Below are positions 1-8,571 of a stretch of 64,000 nucleotides of DNA, piece by piece (position 1 is the stretch's first letter; every line of letters starts with the position of its first letter). Under the pieces are notes generated by a model, which worked only from the letters and a program-made list of their open reading frames with translations, was not told where the DNA came from and made no database searches. The position numbers and the translations under genes are program-made. This DNA comes from Caldilineaceae bacterium (GTDB lineage: Bacteria; Chloroflexota; Anaerolineae; Caldilineales; Caldilineaceae), in NCBI GenBank assembly GCA_022842065.1, contig JALHQH010000045.1, positions 34,912 through 98,911 on the forward strand. The letters are read 5' to 3'.

Positions 1-546
1 GCCAGCGGGTTGGCGGTGCCAAGCTTTTGGCTGGGGTTGGCGTTGATCTTGCTGCTGAGTGTACAATTCCGCCTACTGCCGGCGAGTGGTTATGTGCCTT
101 TCTTTGAGGACCCGATCGAAAATCTGCGCCGCCTGGTCATGCCGACGATTACCCTCGGCGTTTACCTGGCTGCGGTCTTGATCCGCTTTCTGCGCGCCGA
201 CATGATCGAAGTGCTGGCGACCGACTACATCCGCACCGCCCGCGCCAAAGGGCTAAGTCGCCCGCGCGTCATCTTTACCCATGCCCTCAAAAATGCGCTC
301 ATCCCTGTGTTGACCGTTGGTGGACTGGAGGTAGGTGCCTTATTAGGCGGTGCGGTGATCATCGAGCAGGTCTTTGGCTGGTCCGGCGTCGGCTGGCTGA
401 CCGTACAAGCGATCTTTGACCGCGATTATGCCGTGGTGCAGACCTCAGTGCTACTCTTTGTGATCGGGTTGACGCTGGTTAACCTGGCCGTTGATGTGGG
501 CTATGCCCTGCTCAACCCGCGGGTACGGGCTAGATTCAGCAGTTAA
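1..546 (+). CDS. Opp/Dpp-type ABC transporter permease (DppB-like), 5' end cut by window
   Basis: Inner-membrane permease of the peptide/nickel ABC transporter family, C-terminal two thirds only. The reading frame is open from base 1 (Ala-Ser-Gly-Leu-Ala-Val-Pro-Ser-Phe), a run normally internal to DppB, so the true start lies outside the window. It keeps the cytoplasmic EAA loop that contacts the ATPase (ATDYIRTARAKGL and HALKNALIPVL, about residues 70-105), the GAVIIEQVFGW run and a last membrane helix ending in NPRVRAR. The partner permease follows after a 160-base palindrome. The substrate, oligopeptide or another small solute, cannot be read from the sequence. Confidence 0.93.
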   Translation, partial: ASGLAVPSFWLGLALILLLSVQFRLLPASGYVPFFEDPIENLRRLVMPTITLGVYLAAVLIRFLRADMIEVLATDYIRTARAKGLSRPRVIFTHALKNALIPVLTVGGLEVGALLGGAVIIEQVFGWSGVGWLTVQAIFDRDYAVVQTSVLLFVIGLTLVNLAVDVGYALLNPRVRARFSS

Positions 547-561
547 GGATGCGACATTACT

Positions 562-723
562 GTAGGGGCATGGCGTGCGGCAGAAACAAGTTGGTTTTGT
601 CGCGGAAGGTCGTTTGCCGCACTGCGTGCCCGACCGTTTGCCAATCCAACGCCGGGCACGCAGTGCGGCGAAGTAAGTTGATCGACTGCGTTCCATTGGT
701 TCTGCCGCACCCCATGCCCCTAC
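562..723. repeat. Nested palindrome between the two permease genes
   Basis: Outer arms of 24 bases (562-585 and 700-723, one mismatch; arm begins GTAGGGGCATGG) enclose perfect 17-base inner arms at 616-632 and 652-668. No coding potential is convincing on either strand. It occupies nearly the whole gap between the oppB-like and oppC-like genes. The GTAGGGGC word recurs in the hairpin at 8827-8894. Confidence 0.85.
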
Positions 724-762
724 GGAAATACCTAGAGACTAAATCAGATTGCGAGTTGCAAA

Positions 763-1644
763 TTGCAAATTGCGAGTGCTTCGACTGGATCCCAACCTGT
801 GGCGCGTGCGGGTCGCTGGCGGCAGCGGCTGGGTAAATTGAATGCCACATTCGTGCTGAGTGTGGCCGTGCTGGCTTTGTTCTTGCTTACCGCGGCCGTG
901 CCCACCTTGCTTGCCCCCTATGAACCGAACAAAATCGGTGTTGGCCCCAACCTCGCCCCGCCCTCCCTGGATTTCCCCATGGGCACCGACGAGTTTGGCC
1001 GCGATCTGCTGAGCCGCATCATCCATTGCTCGCAGATCGAACTCTTGATCTGTGTGGCCGGGGTGGGCTTGGCCGCGCTCTTGGGGGTCACCTTGGGCTT
1101 GCTCTCCGGCTATCGCGGGGGCTTTTTTGACGCGCTGATCATGCGGCTGCAAGAGGCGATCCTGGCCTTCCCGGCGATTCTCTTTGCTATCCTCGTCGCA
1201 GTGGCGCTGGGCAGTTCGGCGCTGACGATTATTCTGACCGTCGGCGTGATCTACATGCCCCGCTTTGCCCGCCTGGTGCGCGGGCTGGTGCTGGTGCTCA
1301 AAGAGCAGGATTTTGTCACCGCCAGCCATGCCAGTGGGGCCAACGAGCGCCGCATTCTGATCCGGCACATCCTGCCCAACTGTCTGCCGTCGATCCTCGT
1401 GCAGATCACCTTGGCGATGGGCACCGCGATTTTGATCGAAGCGGGCCTCAGTTATTTGGGCTTGGGGGTGCAACCGCCGACCCCGACTTGGGGCAACCTG
1501 TTGCGCAGCGCGCAAAGTTATCCTGCCCAAGCGCCCTGGTATATGATCATGCCGGGGCTTTGCGTTTTCCTGATTGTGCTGGCGCTCAACACCGTGGGCG
1601 ACGCCTTGCGCGATACGCTGGATCCGCGGCTACGGGGGGTCTAG
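763..1644 (+). CDS. Opp/Dpp-type ABC transporter permease (DppC-like)
   Basis: Second membrane subunit of the same peptide-type ABC importer. It has an N-terminal OppC helix (about 30-50), the LAPYEPNKIGVGPNLAPPS linker, the GTDEFGRDLLSRII motif typical of DppC, and the EAA loop DFVTASHASGANERRIL with HILPN. It ends in GDALRDTLDPRLRG, the usual family C-terminus. The start is uncertain: 763 is a TTG without a ribosome-binding site, an in-frame GTG lies at 799, and no ATG precedes conserved sequence. The palindrome ending at 723 and the AATTGCAAATTGCGAG words run directly into the N-terminus, so an insertion may have replaced the original start. Confidence 0.9.
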   Translation: MQIASASTGSQPVARAGRWRQRLGKLNATFVLSVAVLALFLLTAAVPTLLAPYEPNKIGVGPNLAPPSLDFPMGTDEFGRDLLSRIIHCSQIELLICVAGVGLAALLGVTLGLLSGYRGGFFDALIMRLQEAILAFPAILFAILVAVALGSSALTIILTVGVIYMPRFARLVRGLVLVLKEQDFVTASHASGANERRILIRHILPNCLPSILVQITLAMGTAILIEAGLSYLGLGVQPPTPTWGNLLRSAQSYPAQAPWYMIMPGLCVFLIVLALNTVGDALRDTLDPRLRGV

Positions 1645-1692
1645 CATCACGGCGTTTACCTGGTGGAATAGATGTTTGCCGGTGTGAAAATC

Positions 1693-1760
1693 GGCCGCGG
1701 ATAAACGCGGAATTACGCGGATTAAACAAAATCCGCGTAATTCCGCGTTTATCCGCGGCC
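1693..1760. terminator. Perfect 31-bp hairpin, likely terminator and repeat
   Basis: Arms 1693-1723 and 1730-1760 are exact reverse complements with a 6-base loop AAACAA. The right arm is followed by TAAAATTTTT, so it could end the permease transcript. The arms are made of repeated CCGCG/TAATT words and a looser relative lies at 16403-16463, suggesting a dispersed repeat used as terminator. Confidence 0.7.
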
Positions 1761-1809
1761 TAAAATTTTTGATGATTATCGTGTAAACCATCGTGGAAAG
1801 GGCAATGTT

Positions 1810-2811
1810 ATGAAAATTCTTGTCACCGGTGCAACCGGCCGTATTGGTCACCATCTGGTTAATTTACTGATGGCACGCGGCGAGCAGGTGCGGGCCTTTG
1901 TGCTGCCGGGTGATCCCTTGCGTGCCCGGATTGCGCACCCGGACGTAGAGATCGTCGAAGGGCTGCTCACCGACCGGGCGAGCTTGTTGCCCGCAGTTGA
2001 GGGGGTTGCTGCAGTCTTCCACCTGGGCGCGCTCTTGCCCCAAGGGCGGACGGCGGATGAACTCTTCGAAACGAATGTGCGGGGCACCTTTAATCTGCTC
2101 GAAGCCTTGTTGCCTCACGCCGACCACATCAAACGCTTTGTGCTCGCCAGCACCGATAATGTCTATCCCGATAGTCAGGGCTTACGCTATCTACCCGTGG
2201 ACGAAAACCACCCGCGGCTCAACAACGATCCCTACGGGCTGAGCAAAATTCTCTGTGAGGATATGGCGTGGAGCTACATGCGCCGCTGTGGACTGCCCGT
2301 CACCATCCCCCGCTTTGGGCTGACCCTGGCCGGGCACGAATTGCTTGACCCCAATGGCATCCGCGCCCCCTTCTTCGTGCTGAAACCCTTCCTGGCGCGG
2401 CTCCAGCAGATCGCCAATCCTAACGCGATTGACCAGGCCGCCATCGACACCCTCACCGCTGCCGACGACGGCAGTGTCAAACTCGTCATCGCCCGCGATC
2501 CAGCCGGTCGGCCCAATGTGGAACTGATCAACGACCCGCGCAATGTCGCCGAAGGGCTGCCCCTGCTGCTCGACAAGGACGCAGCGGTGGGTGACCTCTT
2601 CCACCTGATGGCCCCCCACGCCTTTGCCTACGACACCTTTGTGCAACACATCGCCAAACTCACCGGCTGGCCGATTGTCGAGGTCACCGTGTCGTGGACA
2701 TTGCACCTGGATTTCAGCATCGCCAAGGCCCGAGCAATCCTCGGCTACAACCCTGCTCGCGATATTTTCCAGATGTTGGATGATGGTTGGCAACAGAGCC
2801 AAAAAGTGTAA
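1810..2811 (+). CDS. NAD-dependent epimerase/dehydratase (extended SDR)
   Basis: Cytoplasmic extended short-chain dehydrogenase, probably acting on a sugar or sugar-like alcohol with NAD(P). The nucleotide-binding motif GATGRIG is at residues 7-13, the active-site run LASTDNVYPD at 112-121, and the YxxxK pair is Y142/K146 in DPYGLSK. At 333 residues it has normal family length. AAAGGG sits upstream of the ATG. It is followed at once by a minus-strand dehydrogenase, so the two genes converge. The substrate cannot be assigned; nearby dehydrogenases suggest sugar or polyol catabolism. Confidence 0.88.
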   Translation: MKILVTGATGRIGHHLVNLLMARGEQVRAFVLPGDPLRARIAHPDVEIVEGLLTDRASLLPAVEGVAAVFHLGALLPQGRTADELFETNVRGTFNLLEALLPHADHIKRFVLASTDNVYPDSQGLRYLPVDENHPRLNNDPYGLSKILCEDMAWSYMRRCGLPVTIPRFGLTLAGHELLDPNGIRAPFFVLKPFLARLQQIANPNAIDQAAIDTLTAADDGSVKLVIARDPAGRPNVELINDPRNVAEGLPLLLDKDAAVGDLFHLMAPHAFAYDTFVQHIAKLTGWPIVEVTVSWTLHLDFSIAKARAILGYNPARDIFQMLDDGWQQSQKV

Positions 2812-2822
2812 AGGTTCGCTTG

Positions 2823-2844
2823 CCGGGGATTGCCAAATCCCCGG
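2823..2844. repeat. Hairpin of the GGGGATT-GCCA-AATCCCC type
   Basis: Arms of 9 bases (2823-2831, 2836-2844) around GCCA, followed by a second weaker inverted pair to 2870. It lies between convergent genes and may act as a bidirectional terminator. Related sequence is found at 16919-16978 and 20621-20660. Confidence 0.6.
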
Positions 2845-2897
2845 CCGGATCTGGCGATCCCACCGGAGCAGGTGAGCATTGTTTGCCGCCGGAGCCA

Positions 2898-3911
2898 TCA
2901 ATCCCACTCAAAGATCAAGCCAATCAAATCCCGATCTCCCGCAGCGATGCGGTCGTACATCCCCTGGTACTCGCTGTAATGACAGCGGTCGGTGATCATG
3001 TCGCGCACGCTGAGCTTGCCCTGTTGCATGAGATAGAGCAGATATTCATAGTTGCGCACCAGGGTCCAGCGCACTTCGTTGACCGGGTAGGGTTTGCGCG
3101 GCACAAAGGAGACCGAGGCGTAGGTCAACTGTTTGCGGTAGAACCAGGCGGTGTCGAAGGGGTTGAAATTAGTCATCGGCTCGTCGACGCCAGGGAAACC
3201 AATTAAGCTGACGGTGCCGCCGTGCCGTAAGAGTTCGCACGCGCTGCGCATGGCGGACCAGGTGCTGCCGATCAAGACGGCGATGTCGGTGCCATCGGGC
3301 GCGCCAAAGGCGGCGGCCTGTTCGGTAAAGTCTGGGGCTTCGGCATCAAGCACCTGGTCAGCCCCCAATTGTTTGGCCATCGCCAGCCGCGCGGCCCCGC
3401 GGCCCACGGCTAATACCTGCGCCCCCACCGCCTTGGCCACCGCTACCGTACAAAGCCCAATCACCCCCATGCCGATGACCGCCACCCGCGCCCCTGGGGT
3501 GAAGTCACCGCGGCGCAGAGCATGTAAGCCCAGGCTCATCAAATGGGTAAAGACCGCATCCTCGGCGTCTACCCCGTCCGGCACTTTGGCGATCATCCCA
3601 TCCTGCTCAAAGATATCCTCGGTGGTGTGCGGCGCAATCGAGTAGACCCGGTCACCCACCTGAAAGCGCGTCACCTGCGCACCGACCTCGGTGAGCACGC
3701 CGATGTTGTTGTAGCCCATGTCATAGGGCAGCGGCCCGCGGATCATCTCGCTCCAATGCGGGTTTTCATAGGTGTAGAGCGTCCGCTCGGTGCCGGTGCT
3801 GACCCCGGTGATCTGGGTTTTAAGCCGCACCTGCGTCGGGCTAAGGGTGGCTGACAGCGGCACTTCCTCCAGCCGCAGATCGCGCGCCCCGTAAAGCATT
3901 AATTTTCGCAT
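2898..3911 (-). CDS. Medium-chain (zinc-type) dehydrogenase, Cys-less variant
   Basis: MDR-superfamily alcohol/polyol dehydrogenase-like protein of 337 residues. The N-terminal GroES-like domain has TGVSTGTERTLY where classical zinc enzymes have the catalytic Cys-Gly-(T/S)-D segment, and the four-cysteine structural zinc loop is absent. The Rossmann motif is VIGMGVIGLCTVAVAKAVGA (about 143-162), followed by GADQVLDAE. Loss of these ligands suggests a zinc-independent member, as in BchC-like and related MDR groups. A GAGG ribosome-binding site precedes the ATG at 3911. It probably oxidises a sugar or alcohol together with the ThDP enzyme upstream; the exact substrate is unknown. Confidence 0.85.
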   Translation of the reverse strand: MRKLMLYGARDLRLEEVPLSATLSPTQVRLKTQITGVSTGTERTLYTYENPHWSEMIRGPLPYDMGYNNIGVLTEVGAQVTRFQVGDRVYSIAPHTTEDIFEQDGMIAKVPDGVDAEDAVFTHLMSLGLHALRRGDFTPGARVAVIGMGVIGLCTVAVAKAVGAQVLAVGRGAARLAMAKQLGADQVLDAEAPDFTEQAAAFGAPDGTDIAVLIGSTWSAMRSACELLRHGGTVSLIGFPGVDEPMTNFNPFDTAWFYRKQLTYASVSFVPRKPYPVNEVRWTLVRNYEYLLYLMQQGKLSVRDMITDRCHYSEYQGMYDRIAAGDRDLIGLIFEWD

Positions 3912-3936
3912 AGAAACCTCGTTTGATTAAGAATCG

Positions 3937-4047
3937 GATGACAAGAAAGACAAGATGACAAGATGACAAGAAGGACAGGATGACCAGATGACAGGACGGT
4001 AACACTATTCATCTTGTCCATCTTGTCATCCGGTCATCCTGTCATCC
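3937..4047. repeat. Short tandem GATGACAAG-type repeat with inverted partner
   Basis: Variants of CAAGATGA/GGATGACA repeat about seven times at 3937-3998 and return in inverted orientation (CATCTTGTC, GGTCATCCTGTCATC) at 4010-4047. The inverted half overlaps the stop codon of the ThDP enzyme at 4042-4044. A second copy of the same arrangement is at 5770-5876. Confidence 0.75.
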
Positions 4048-5721
4048 CTGCCCCGGCGTCCACGCCCGCGGTGCAATGCCGTCAATGTGGGTCTTGACAT
4101 CAACCACGGCCGGTTTTCCGGCGGCAAAGGCTTGGTCGAGCGCACCCGCTAATTCACTGGGATGGTTGACGGTAATCCCAAAACAGTCCATCGACTCGGC
4201 CATTTTGGCAAAGTCACTTTCGGGAAAAACCCACAACTCATCCGAGCCGGGGGTTTGTGCGCCGTAGATCGCTTCGACGCCGCTCTTTTCCTGGTTGAGC
4301 GAGTGGTTGTTGTTGACCACCGTCACCGTGTTAATCCCACATTTGCGCGCTGTATCCAACTCGGTGAGATGATACCAGATGCCGCCATCGCCGGTAAAAC
4401 AGAGGACGGGGCGGTCAGGCTGGGCGCACTTGGCCCCCATCGCCGCCGGCACTGCCCACCCCAACGAACCAGCACAGCGCAGGTAACTTTGCTCTGGGTG
4501 TTTTAAATCGAGCATGGTGCCGGTCCAAATCCCGGAATGGCCGGTATCGGAGACGAGAATCGCATCGGACGGGAGATAGTCACTCAGCTCGCGGCAGAGC
4601 CGTTCCGGGCGCATGGGCACGATCTCGGCGTTGAGCAGCGGGCTGAACTCCGCTTGCCACGCCTGCACCAACGATTGCGCGCGGCTGAGCCAGCCTGTAC
4701 GTGGCGGCGTGCTTTCGGCATGATCGAGCATGCGGCGCAGCGTGTTGCGCACATCACCTTGCAAGCCGACCTGGATCGGGTAATTACGTCCGAGCTCAGC
4801 GGGGTTGATATCGAGCTGGATAATCGGCGTGCCTTGCGGCGGGATGGTGTAGCCGTTGGTTACCTGGCCGCCGGTGTGGCTGCCGATAAAGAAGACTAGA
4901 TCCGCCTCGCACAAGGCTTGGTTGGCGCAGGCGCGCGAATAGGAGCCAGGAACGCCTACAGCCAATGGGTGATCGGCGGGAAACATCGCTTTGGCATTCA
5001 GCGCAGTCGCTACGGGGATTGAGAGCTTTTCAGCAAAGGCGATCAACTCGGAGCGCGCGTCCGAAGCGGTCACCCCACCGCCGGCCACAATCACCGGGCG
5101 TTGGGCTTGGCTCAGTAATTGCAGCGCGTCCGTAATTTTTTCCAACTCGGCTTCTGGCCGGAAGGGCGGGAGCTGGGCAAACTGTGCTTCGATGACCACC
5201 GTCAGATCAGCCTGCTGATCGGAGATCTCCTGCCCGGTAAAGCCCTCCAGATCAAGATGAACCGGGCCGGGCGTGCCTGTCGTGGCGGTGCGAATGGCCT
5301 GGCGTAAGAGGTGCGGCAGATCCTGGGGCTTGGCGACCAAGGCACTCGATTTGGTCACTGCGCTAAAGGGATTGCGGTGGTCGACCTCCTGGTAAGCATG
5401 GCGTCCTTGGTGGCTGTGGGACTCGCGACCGGTGAGGGCGATCACCGGTGCGCAGGCCAGATAGGCATCCTGTAAGCCGGCGGCGAGATTGAGCGCGCCA
5501 ACCGATTGGGCCATGCAGAGGCTAGGGGCACGTTTGGCGCGCGCATAACCGTCGGCCATATAGGCCGCGGCTTTTTCGCCGTGGGTTTGCACGCGCTTGA
5601 TCCCCAACTTCTCCATCTCCATCAACGCCCGCGGGGCAATATAGGGCATAAAAAAGACGTGCGTCAGTCCATAGCCGTGGATCGTCTCGGCGATGAAGCG
5701 CGCACCGGTCATGGTGGGCAT
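4042..5721 (-). CDS. Thiamine diphosphate-dependent enzyme, acetolactate synthase-like
   Basis: Cytoplasmic ThDP enzyme of 559 residues with the three-domain architecture of acetohydroxyacid synthase, benzoylformate decarboxylase and relatives. The catalytic glutamate is E49 in QTHGEKAAAYMADGYAR; the central domain starts near 195; the ThDP/Mg motif is GDGGIWYHLTELD...NNNHS near 445-475. ACAC-spaced AAGGAGCT precedes the ATG at 5721. No regulatory small subunit gene is nearby and the neighbours are catabolic dehydrogenases, so a decarboxylase or lyase acting on a 2-keto acid is more likely than branched-chain amino acid synthesis. The stop lies inside a tandem repeat. Confidence 0.88.
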   Translation of the reverse strand: MPTMTGARFIAETIHGYGLTHVFFMPYIAPRALMEMEKLGIKRVQTHGEKAAAYMADGYARAKRAPSLCMAQSVGALNLAAGLQDAYLACAPVIALTGRESHSHQGRHAYQEVDHRNPFSAVTKSSALVAKPQDLPHLLRQAIRTATTGTPGPVHLDLEGFTGQEISDQQADLTVVIEAQFAQLPPFRPEAELEKITDALQLLSQAQRPVIVAGGGVTASDARSELIAFAEKLSIPVATALNAKAMFPADHPLAVGVPGSYSRACANQALCEADLVFFIGSHTGGQVTNGYTIPPQGTPIIQLDINPAELGRNYPIQVGLQGDVRNTLRRMLDHAESTPPRTGWLSRAQSLVQAWQAEFSPLLNAEIVPMRPERLCRELSDYLPSDAILVSDTGHSGIWTGTMLDLKHPEQSYLRCAGSLGWAVPAAMGAKCAQPDRPVLCFTGDGGIWYHLTELDTARKCGINTVTVVNNNHSLNQEKSGVEAIYGAQTPGSDELWVFPESDFAKMAESMDCFGITVNHPSELAGALDQAFAAGKPAVVDVKTHIDGIAPRAWTPGQG

Positions 5722-5769
5722 GTGTAGCTCCTTTGGTTTTGTCTATCATTGAAAATGTAGTGAAGCGAC

Positions 5770-5876
5770 CGGATGACAGGATGACAAGAAGGACAGGATG
5801 ACAAGAAGGACAGGATGAAACGTTGCGCTCATCTTGTCGTCCGGTCACCTTGTCCTTCCTGTCATCCGGTCATCCC
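5770..5876. repeat. Second GATGACAAG-type tandem/inverted repeat
   Basis: GGATGACA and AGAAGGAC units alternate on 5770-5817 and reappear inverted at 5830-5876, ending 4 bases from the stop of the next minus-strand gene. Composition and layout match 3937-4047, so both gaps of this gene cluster carry the same kind of repeat. Confidence 0.75.
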
Positions 5877-5879
5877 CAG

Positions 5880-6683
5880 CTACTCGTTCAAGTTATCCCA
5901 CACCGACAGCGGCGACGCGGCCATCAGCCCGGCGTCCACCGGTAGCACGACACCGGAGATCCAGCGCGCTTCGTCGCTGGCGAGAAAGACCGCGGCCCAG
6001 GCGACATCCCAGGCATCGCCTTCGGTGCCCAGGGGGCCGGCCTTGCGCCGTAGTTCACGGGCATCATCAGCAATGCCGGCGACAAAGGGGGCATAGAGAT
6101 GGCCCGGTGCAATACAGTTGACCCGAATTTGCTGGCGACCATGTTGCACCGCCATTGCCCTGGTCAGCGTAATCAACCCACCCTTGGCGACGGCGTAGGG
6201 AATGTTGGGGACCATGCCCGCGCGCAAACCATCAATCGACGAAACGTGGATGATCGCCCCGCCGCCCGTCTCCACCATCTTGGGAATCGCATATTTAGAC
6301 ATCAGCACGGCACTCTTCAGGTTGACATCGAGTGCACGCGTCCAGACTGCTTCCTCCACCTCCGTCACTTTGCCATGGCCGGCCACCCCGACATTGTTAA
6401 AGAGGATATCCAAGCGACCAAAGCGTTCCACGCAGGTCGCCACCAGCTCCTGACAACTTGCCTCATTGGTGACATCGGCCTGGTAGATCTCCGCTTGCCC
6501 GCCCTCGGCTAGAATGGTCGCTTGGGTCTCTGCTGCCCGTTCCCGCTCCAAGTCAACTAGAAATAGCTTGGCGCCGTGGCGCGCAAAGAGAATGGCAGTG
6601 GCCTGGCCTGTCCCCACCATCGGGCCGCGCGTCCCGGCACCCGTCACAATCGCGGTTTTCCCTTGTAATCGTTGATCGCTCAT
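5880..6683 (-). CDS. Short-chain dehydrogenase/reductase
   Basis: Classical SDR oxidoreductase of 267 residues. The NAD(P) motif is TGAGTRGPMVGTG (residues 14-26), an extended version of TGxxxGxG; NNVG lies in mid protein; the active site is HVSSIDGL followed by YAVAKGG. The start is placed at 6683 (MSDQRLQ) because AAGGA lies just upstream; the frame stays open to 6734 but adds no conserved sequence. The C-terminus carries the usual SGVVLPVDAG run. With the second SDR just upstream it may oxidise or reduce successive intermediates of one pathway. Substrate unknown. Confidence 0.9.
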   Translation of the reverse strand: MSDQRLQGKTAIVTGAGTRGPMVGTGQATAILFARHGAKLFLVDLERERAAETQATILAEGGQAEIYQADVTNEASCQELVATCVERFGRLDILFNNVGVAGHGKVTEVEEAVWTRALDVNLKSAVLMSKYAIPKMVETGGGAIIHVSSIDGLRAGMVPNIPYAVAKGGLITLTRAMAVQHGRQQIRVNCIAPGHLYAPFVAGIADDARELRRKAGPLGTEGDAWDVAWAAVFLASDEARWISGVVLPVDAGLMAASPLSVWDNLNE

Positions 6684-6710
6684 GGTCAATTCCTTCAATC
6701 CAAGCAGAAA

Positions 6711-6783
6711 AACTACAACTGATTCTGAAAACAACAGATGTTTGTTGACAAGCTTATCTGTTTTTTCTGCATCAGTTGTAGTT
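6711..6783. repeat. Imperfect palindrome between two SDR genes
   Basis: Perfect 13-base arms AACTACAACTGAT (6711-6723) and its complement (6771-6783), with an inner pair AACAGAT/ATCTGTT (6733-6739, 6755-6761). It is AT-rich, unlike the GC-rich repeat families nearby, and precedes the start of the downstream SDR, so it could be an operator or a terminator of the upstream SDR. Confidence 0.6.
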
Positions 6784-6796
6784 ACTTTTACTTTAC

Positions 6797-7627
6797 CTAA
6801 TCTAGCAGCGCGCCGCCAGCCACATTTACCGACAGACCGGTGAGATAATCCGACTCGGCCGAGGCCAGGAAGGCCGCGGTGCGTGCCACATCATCGGCTT
6901 GCCCAATGCGTCCTAGTGGCGTGGTTTCATTGGCCTGGGCAATCATCACCTGGCGGTGCGCCTCGGCGGAAACACCGGCCGGGGCCAGCGCGGCGGCCAT
7001 GTCTGTCACCCGTTCGGTCTCCATCAGCCCTGGGCAGATCGCGTTGACGTTGATCTGATGGGGGGCGAGTTCTAAGGCCAACGCCTGGGTAAAACCACGT
7101 ATCGCAAATTTAGAGGCACAGTAGGCGGCATAACGTGCCATCCCCCGTTTGCCCGCGGTTGAAGAGATGTTGATGATTTTGCCGCCTTGGTTCCGTTCGA
7201 TCATCGCCCGCGCCACCGCCCGGCTACAGAGAAAGGTGCCTTTGACATTCACACTTTGTATCCGATCCCACTCGGCTTCCTCCAGTTCGACCACCGGCAC
7301 CCGATCACGCCCGGCCAGCGCCCCAGCATTGTTGACCAGAATGTCGATCTGGCCAAAGTGTTGCAGCGCTTGCGCCACCATTGCCTCCACCTGTGCGGCA
7401 TTAGAAACATCAGCTACCAGGGGCAACGCCTGGCGGCCCACCGCTTCAATCTCACGGGCCAGGTCGGGCAAACCGGCCCAGCCGGGCGAATTGTGCCGTT
7501 GCAGCACTACATCATTGATCACAACATGCGCACCTTCCTGGGCCAAACGCAACGCAATCGCATGGCCCAACCCATGTTGGCCACCCGCGCCCGTCACCAG
7601 CGCGACTTTTCCATCCAGCTTATACAT
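6797..7627 (-). CDS. Short-chain dehydrogenase/reductase
   Basis: SDR of 276 residues. The cofactor motif is TGAGGQHGLGHA (residues 13-24), NNAG is present, and the active site is NISSTAG...YAAYCASK with the YxxxK pair. A C-terminal GLSVNVAGG run matches the family. GAGGAATC precedes the ATG at 7627. It is upstream of the second SDR on the same strand and probably in one transcript with it, the two being separated by the 6711-6783 palindrome. A sugar, polyol or 3-oxoacyl substrate is possible; none can be chosen. Confidence 0.9.
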   Translation of the reverse strand: MYKLDGKVALVTGAGGQHGLGHAIALRLAQEGAHVVINDVVLQRHNSPGWAGLPDLAREIEAVGRQALPLVADVSNAAQVEAMVAQALQHFGQIDILVNNAGALAGRDRVPVVELEEAEWDRIQSVNVKGTFLCSRAVARAMIERNQGGKIINISSTAGKRGMARYAAYCASKFAIRGFTQALALELAPHQINVNAICPGLMETERVTDMAAALAPAGVSAEAHRQVMIAQANETTPLGRIGQADDVARTAAFLASAESDYLTGLSVNVAGGALLD

Positions 7628-7683
7628 AATGATTCCTCTATTTCGGACTAATTACATGAGAATCTCAGGACTGACACCGGGCG

Positions 7684-7717
7684 TTGGTAGCGGCACGATA
7701 TATCGTGCCGCTACCAA
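7684..7717. repeat. 34-bp perfect palindrome (GTAGCGGCACG family)
   Basis: A loop-free perfect palindrome with half-site TTGGTAGCGGCACGATA. The core GTAGCGGCACG is shared with the longer perfect palindrome at 58874-58929. It lies in the short gap between two minus-strand genes. Confidence 0.8.
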
Positions 7718-7734
7718 CCATGGCACCGCGATGG

Positions 7735-8571
7735 TCACCGCAAAATGCGTTGGGCGCTTAGATCTTCACCACCAACCGATTTGGTCAGGCTGGCCCCGCG
7801 CCATTCTTTGATCTCCAGCGCGTGGAAGGTGTTGACAATGTTGTATTGGGTGGGCAGATCTTCCCAGCGTGCCGGATGGAAACGCACGCTGCCGTCGCCG
7901 ACCCATCGTTCGTGGATCACGCGGTTGGAGTGGCCAACGGGTGATAGACAAGTGTAAGCGGCGTCGATACTGCCCCATTCGCCAGTGCGGGGAATATATT
8001 TGTAGTGGAGTTGCCCGGCACTCTGATCCCCGGCACCCAAGGCGGCGATTTCTGCGGCGGATTGTTGCTGTAAGGGCGTGACGTCCAGTTCCAAAAAGCG
8101 GAAGCCCAGCCAACTGGCCGTCGCCTGCCACTGGCCGGCCGTCACCGTCGGTTCTGGCAGTTCGCAGTAGATCTTCGAAAAGCCCAACTCCTCGCGCCCG
8201 GTCATAATCGGATCGGCCAGATTTTCCCAGAGCACGCTCAGAAAACTGCCTGTCGCCTGATCGAGTGCGCCATGAAAGCTGGCGGGAAAGGAGACCCCCA
8301 GCACATTATAGCCCCGCCCGGCCAGCCACTCGATCTCGGTCATATAACTGGCATAGACCGTCACCACCGGCTCCCCAGCCACCGTGAAGCGTTGGGGTAA
8401 GAGCGCTTCCAACTGCTCCCGATTGGTCAGAAAACTGACGGCGAGGGTGGTTGTTTTGGGATTGTCTTTGCATTCAAATTTGCGCCCATCTGGCCCTTGG
8501 CGTGGTCCTGTGGCCGGACCAAAGTGGGTGGGCATACGGTAGATCTGTTTTGGTTGAAAGGTATAGGCCAT
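7735..8571 (-). CDS. Acetoacetate decarboxylase-family protein
   Basis: Protein of 278 residues with the acetoacetate decarboxylase fold. The region GREELGFSKIYCELP (125-139) corresponds to the family motif around the Schiff-base lysine, which would be K133; the second lysine of the usual PKK pair is replaced by Ile. ASFHGALDQATGSFLSVLWEN (97-117) matches the strand before it. An AAAAGGAATC ribosome-binding site precedes the ATG. The altered active-site neighbour makes true acetoacetate decarboxylation uncertain; other members are aldolases or lactonase-like. It is first of the minus-strand cluster leading to the SDRs and ThDP enzyme. Confidence 0.82.
   Translation of the reverse strand: MAYTFQPKQIYRMPTHFGPATGPRQGPDGRKFECKDNPKTTTLAVSFLTNREQLEALLPQRFTVAGEPVVTVYASYMTEIEWLAGRGYNVLGVSFPASFHGALDQATGSFLSVLWENLADPIMTGREELGFSKIYCELPEPTVTAGQWQATASWLGFRFLELDVTPLQQQSAAEIAALGAGDQSAGQLHYKYIPRTGEWGSIDAAYTCLSPVGHSNRVIHERWVGDGSVRFHPARWEDLPTQYNIVNTFHALEIKEWRGASLTKSVGGEDLSAQRILR

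Noticed and set aside
739..1530. Long minus-strand frame opposite the oppC-like gene
   Set aside because: It is antisense to conserved permease sequence and has a low-complexity, Gln/His/Arg-rich translation typical of shadow frames.
4042..5721. Calling the ThDP enzyme IlvB of branched-chain biosynthesis
   Set aside because: No ilvN, ilvC or leu genes nearby; the context is catabolic dehydrogenases.
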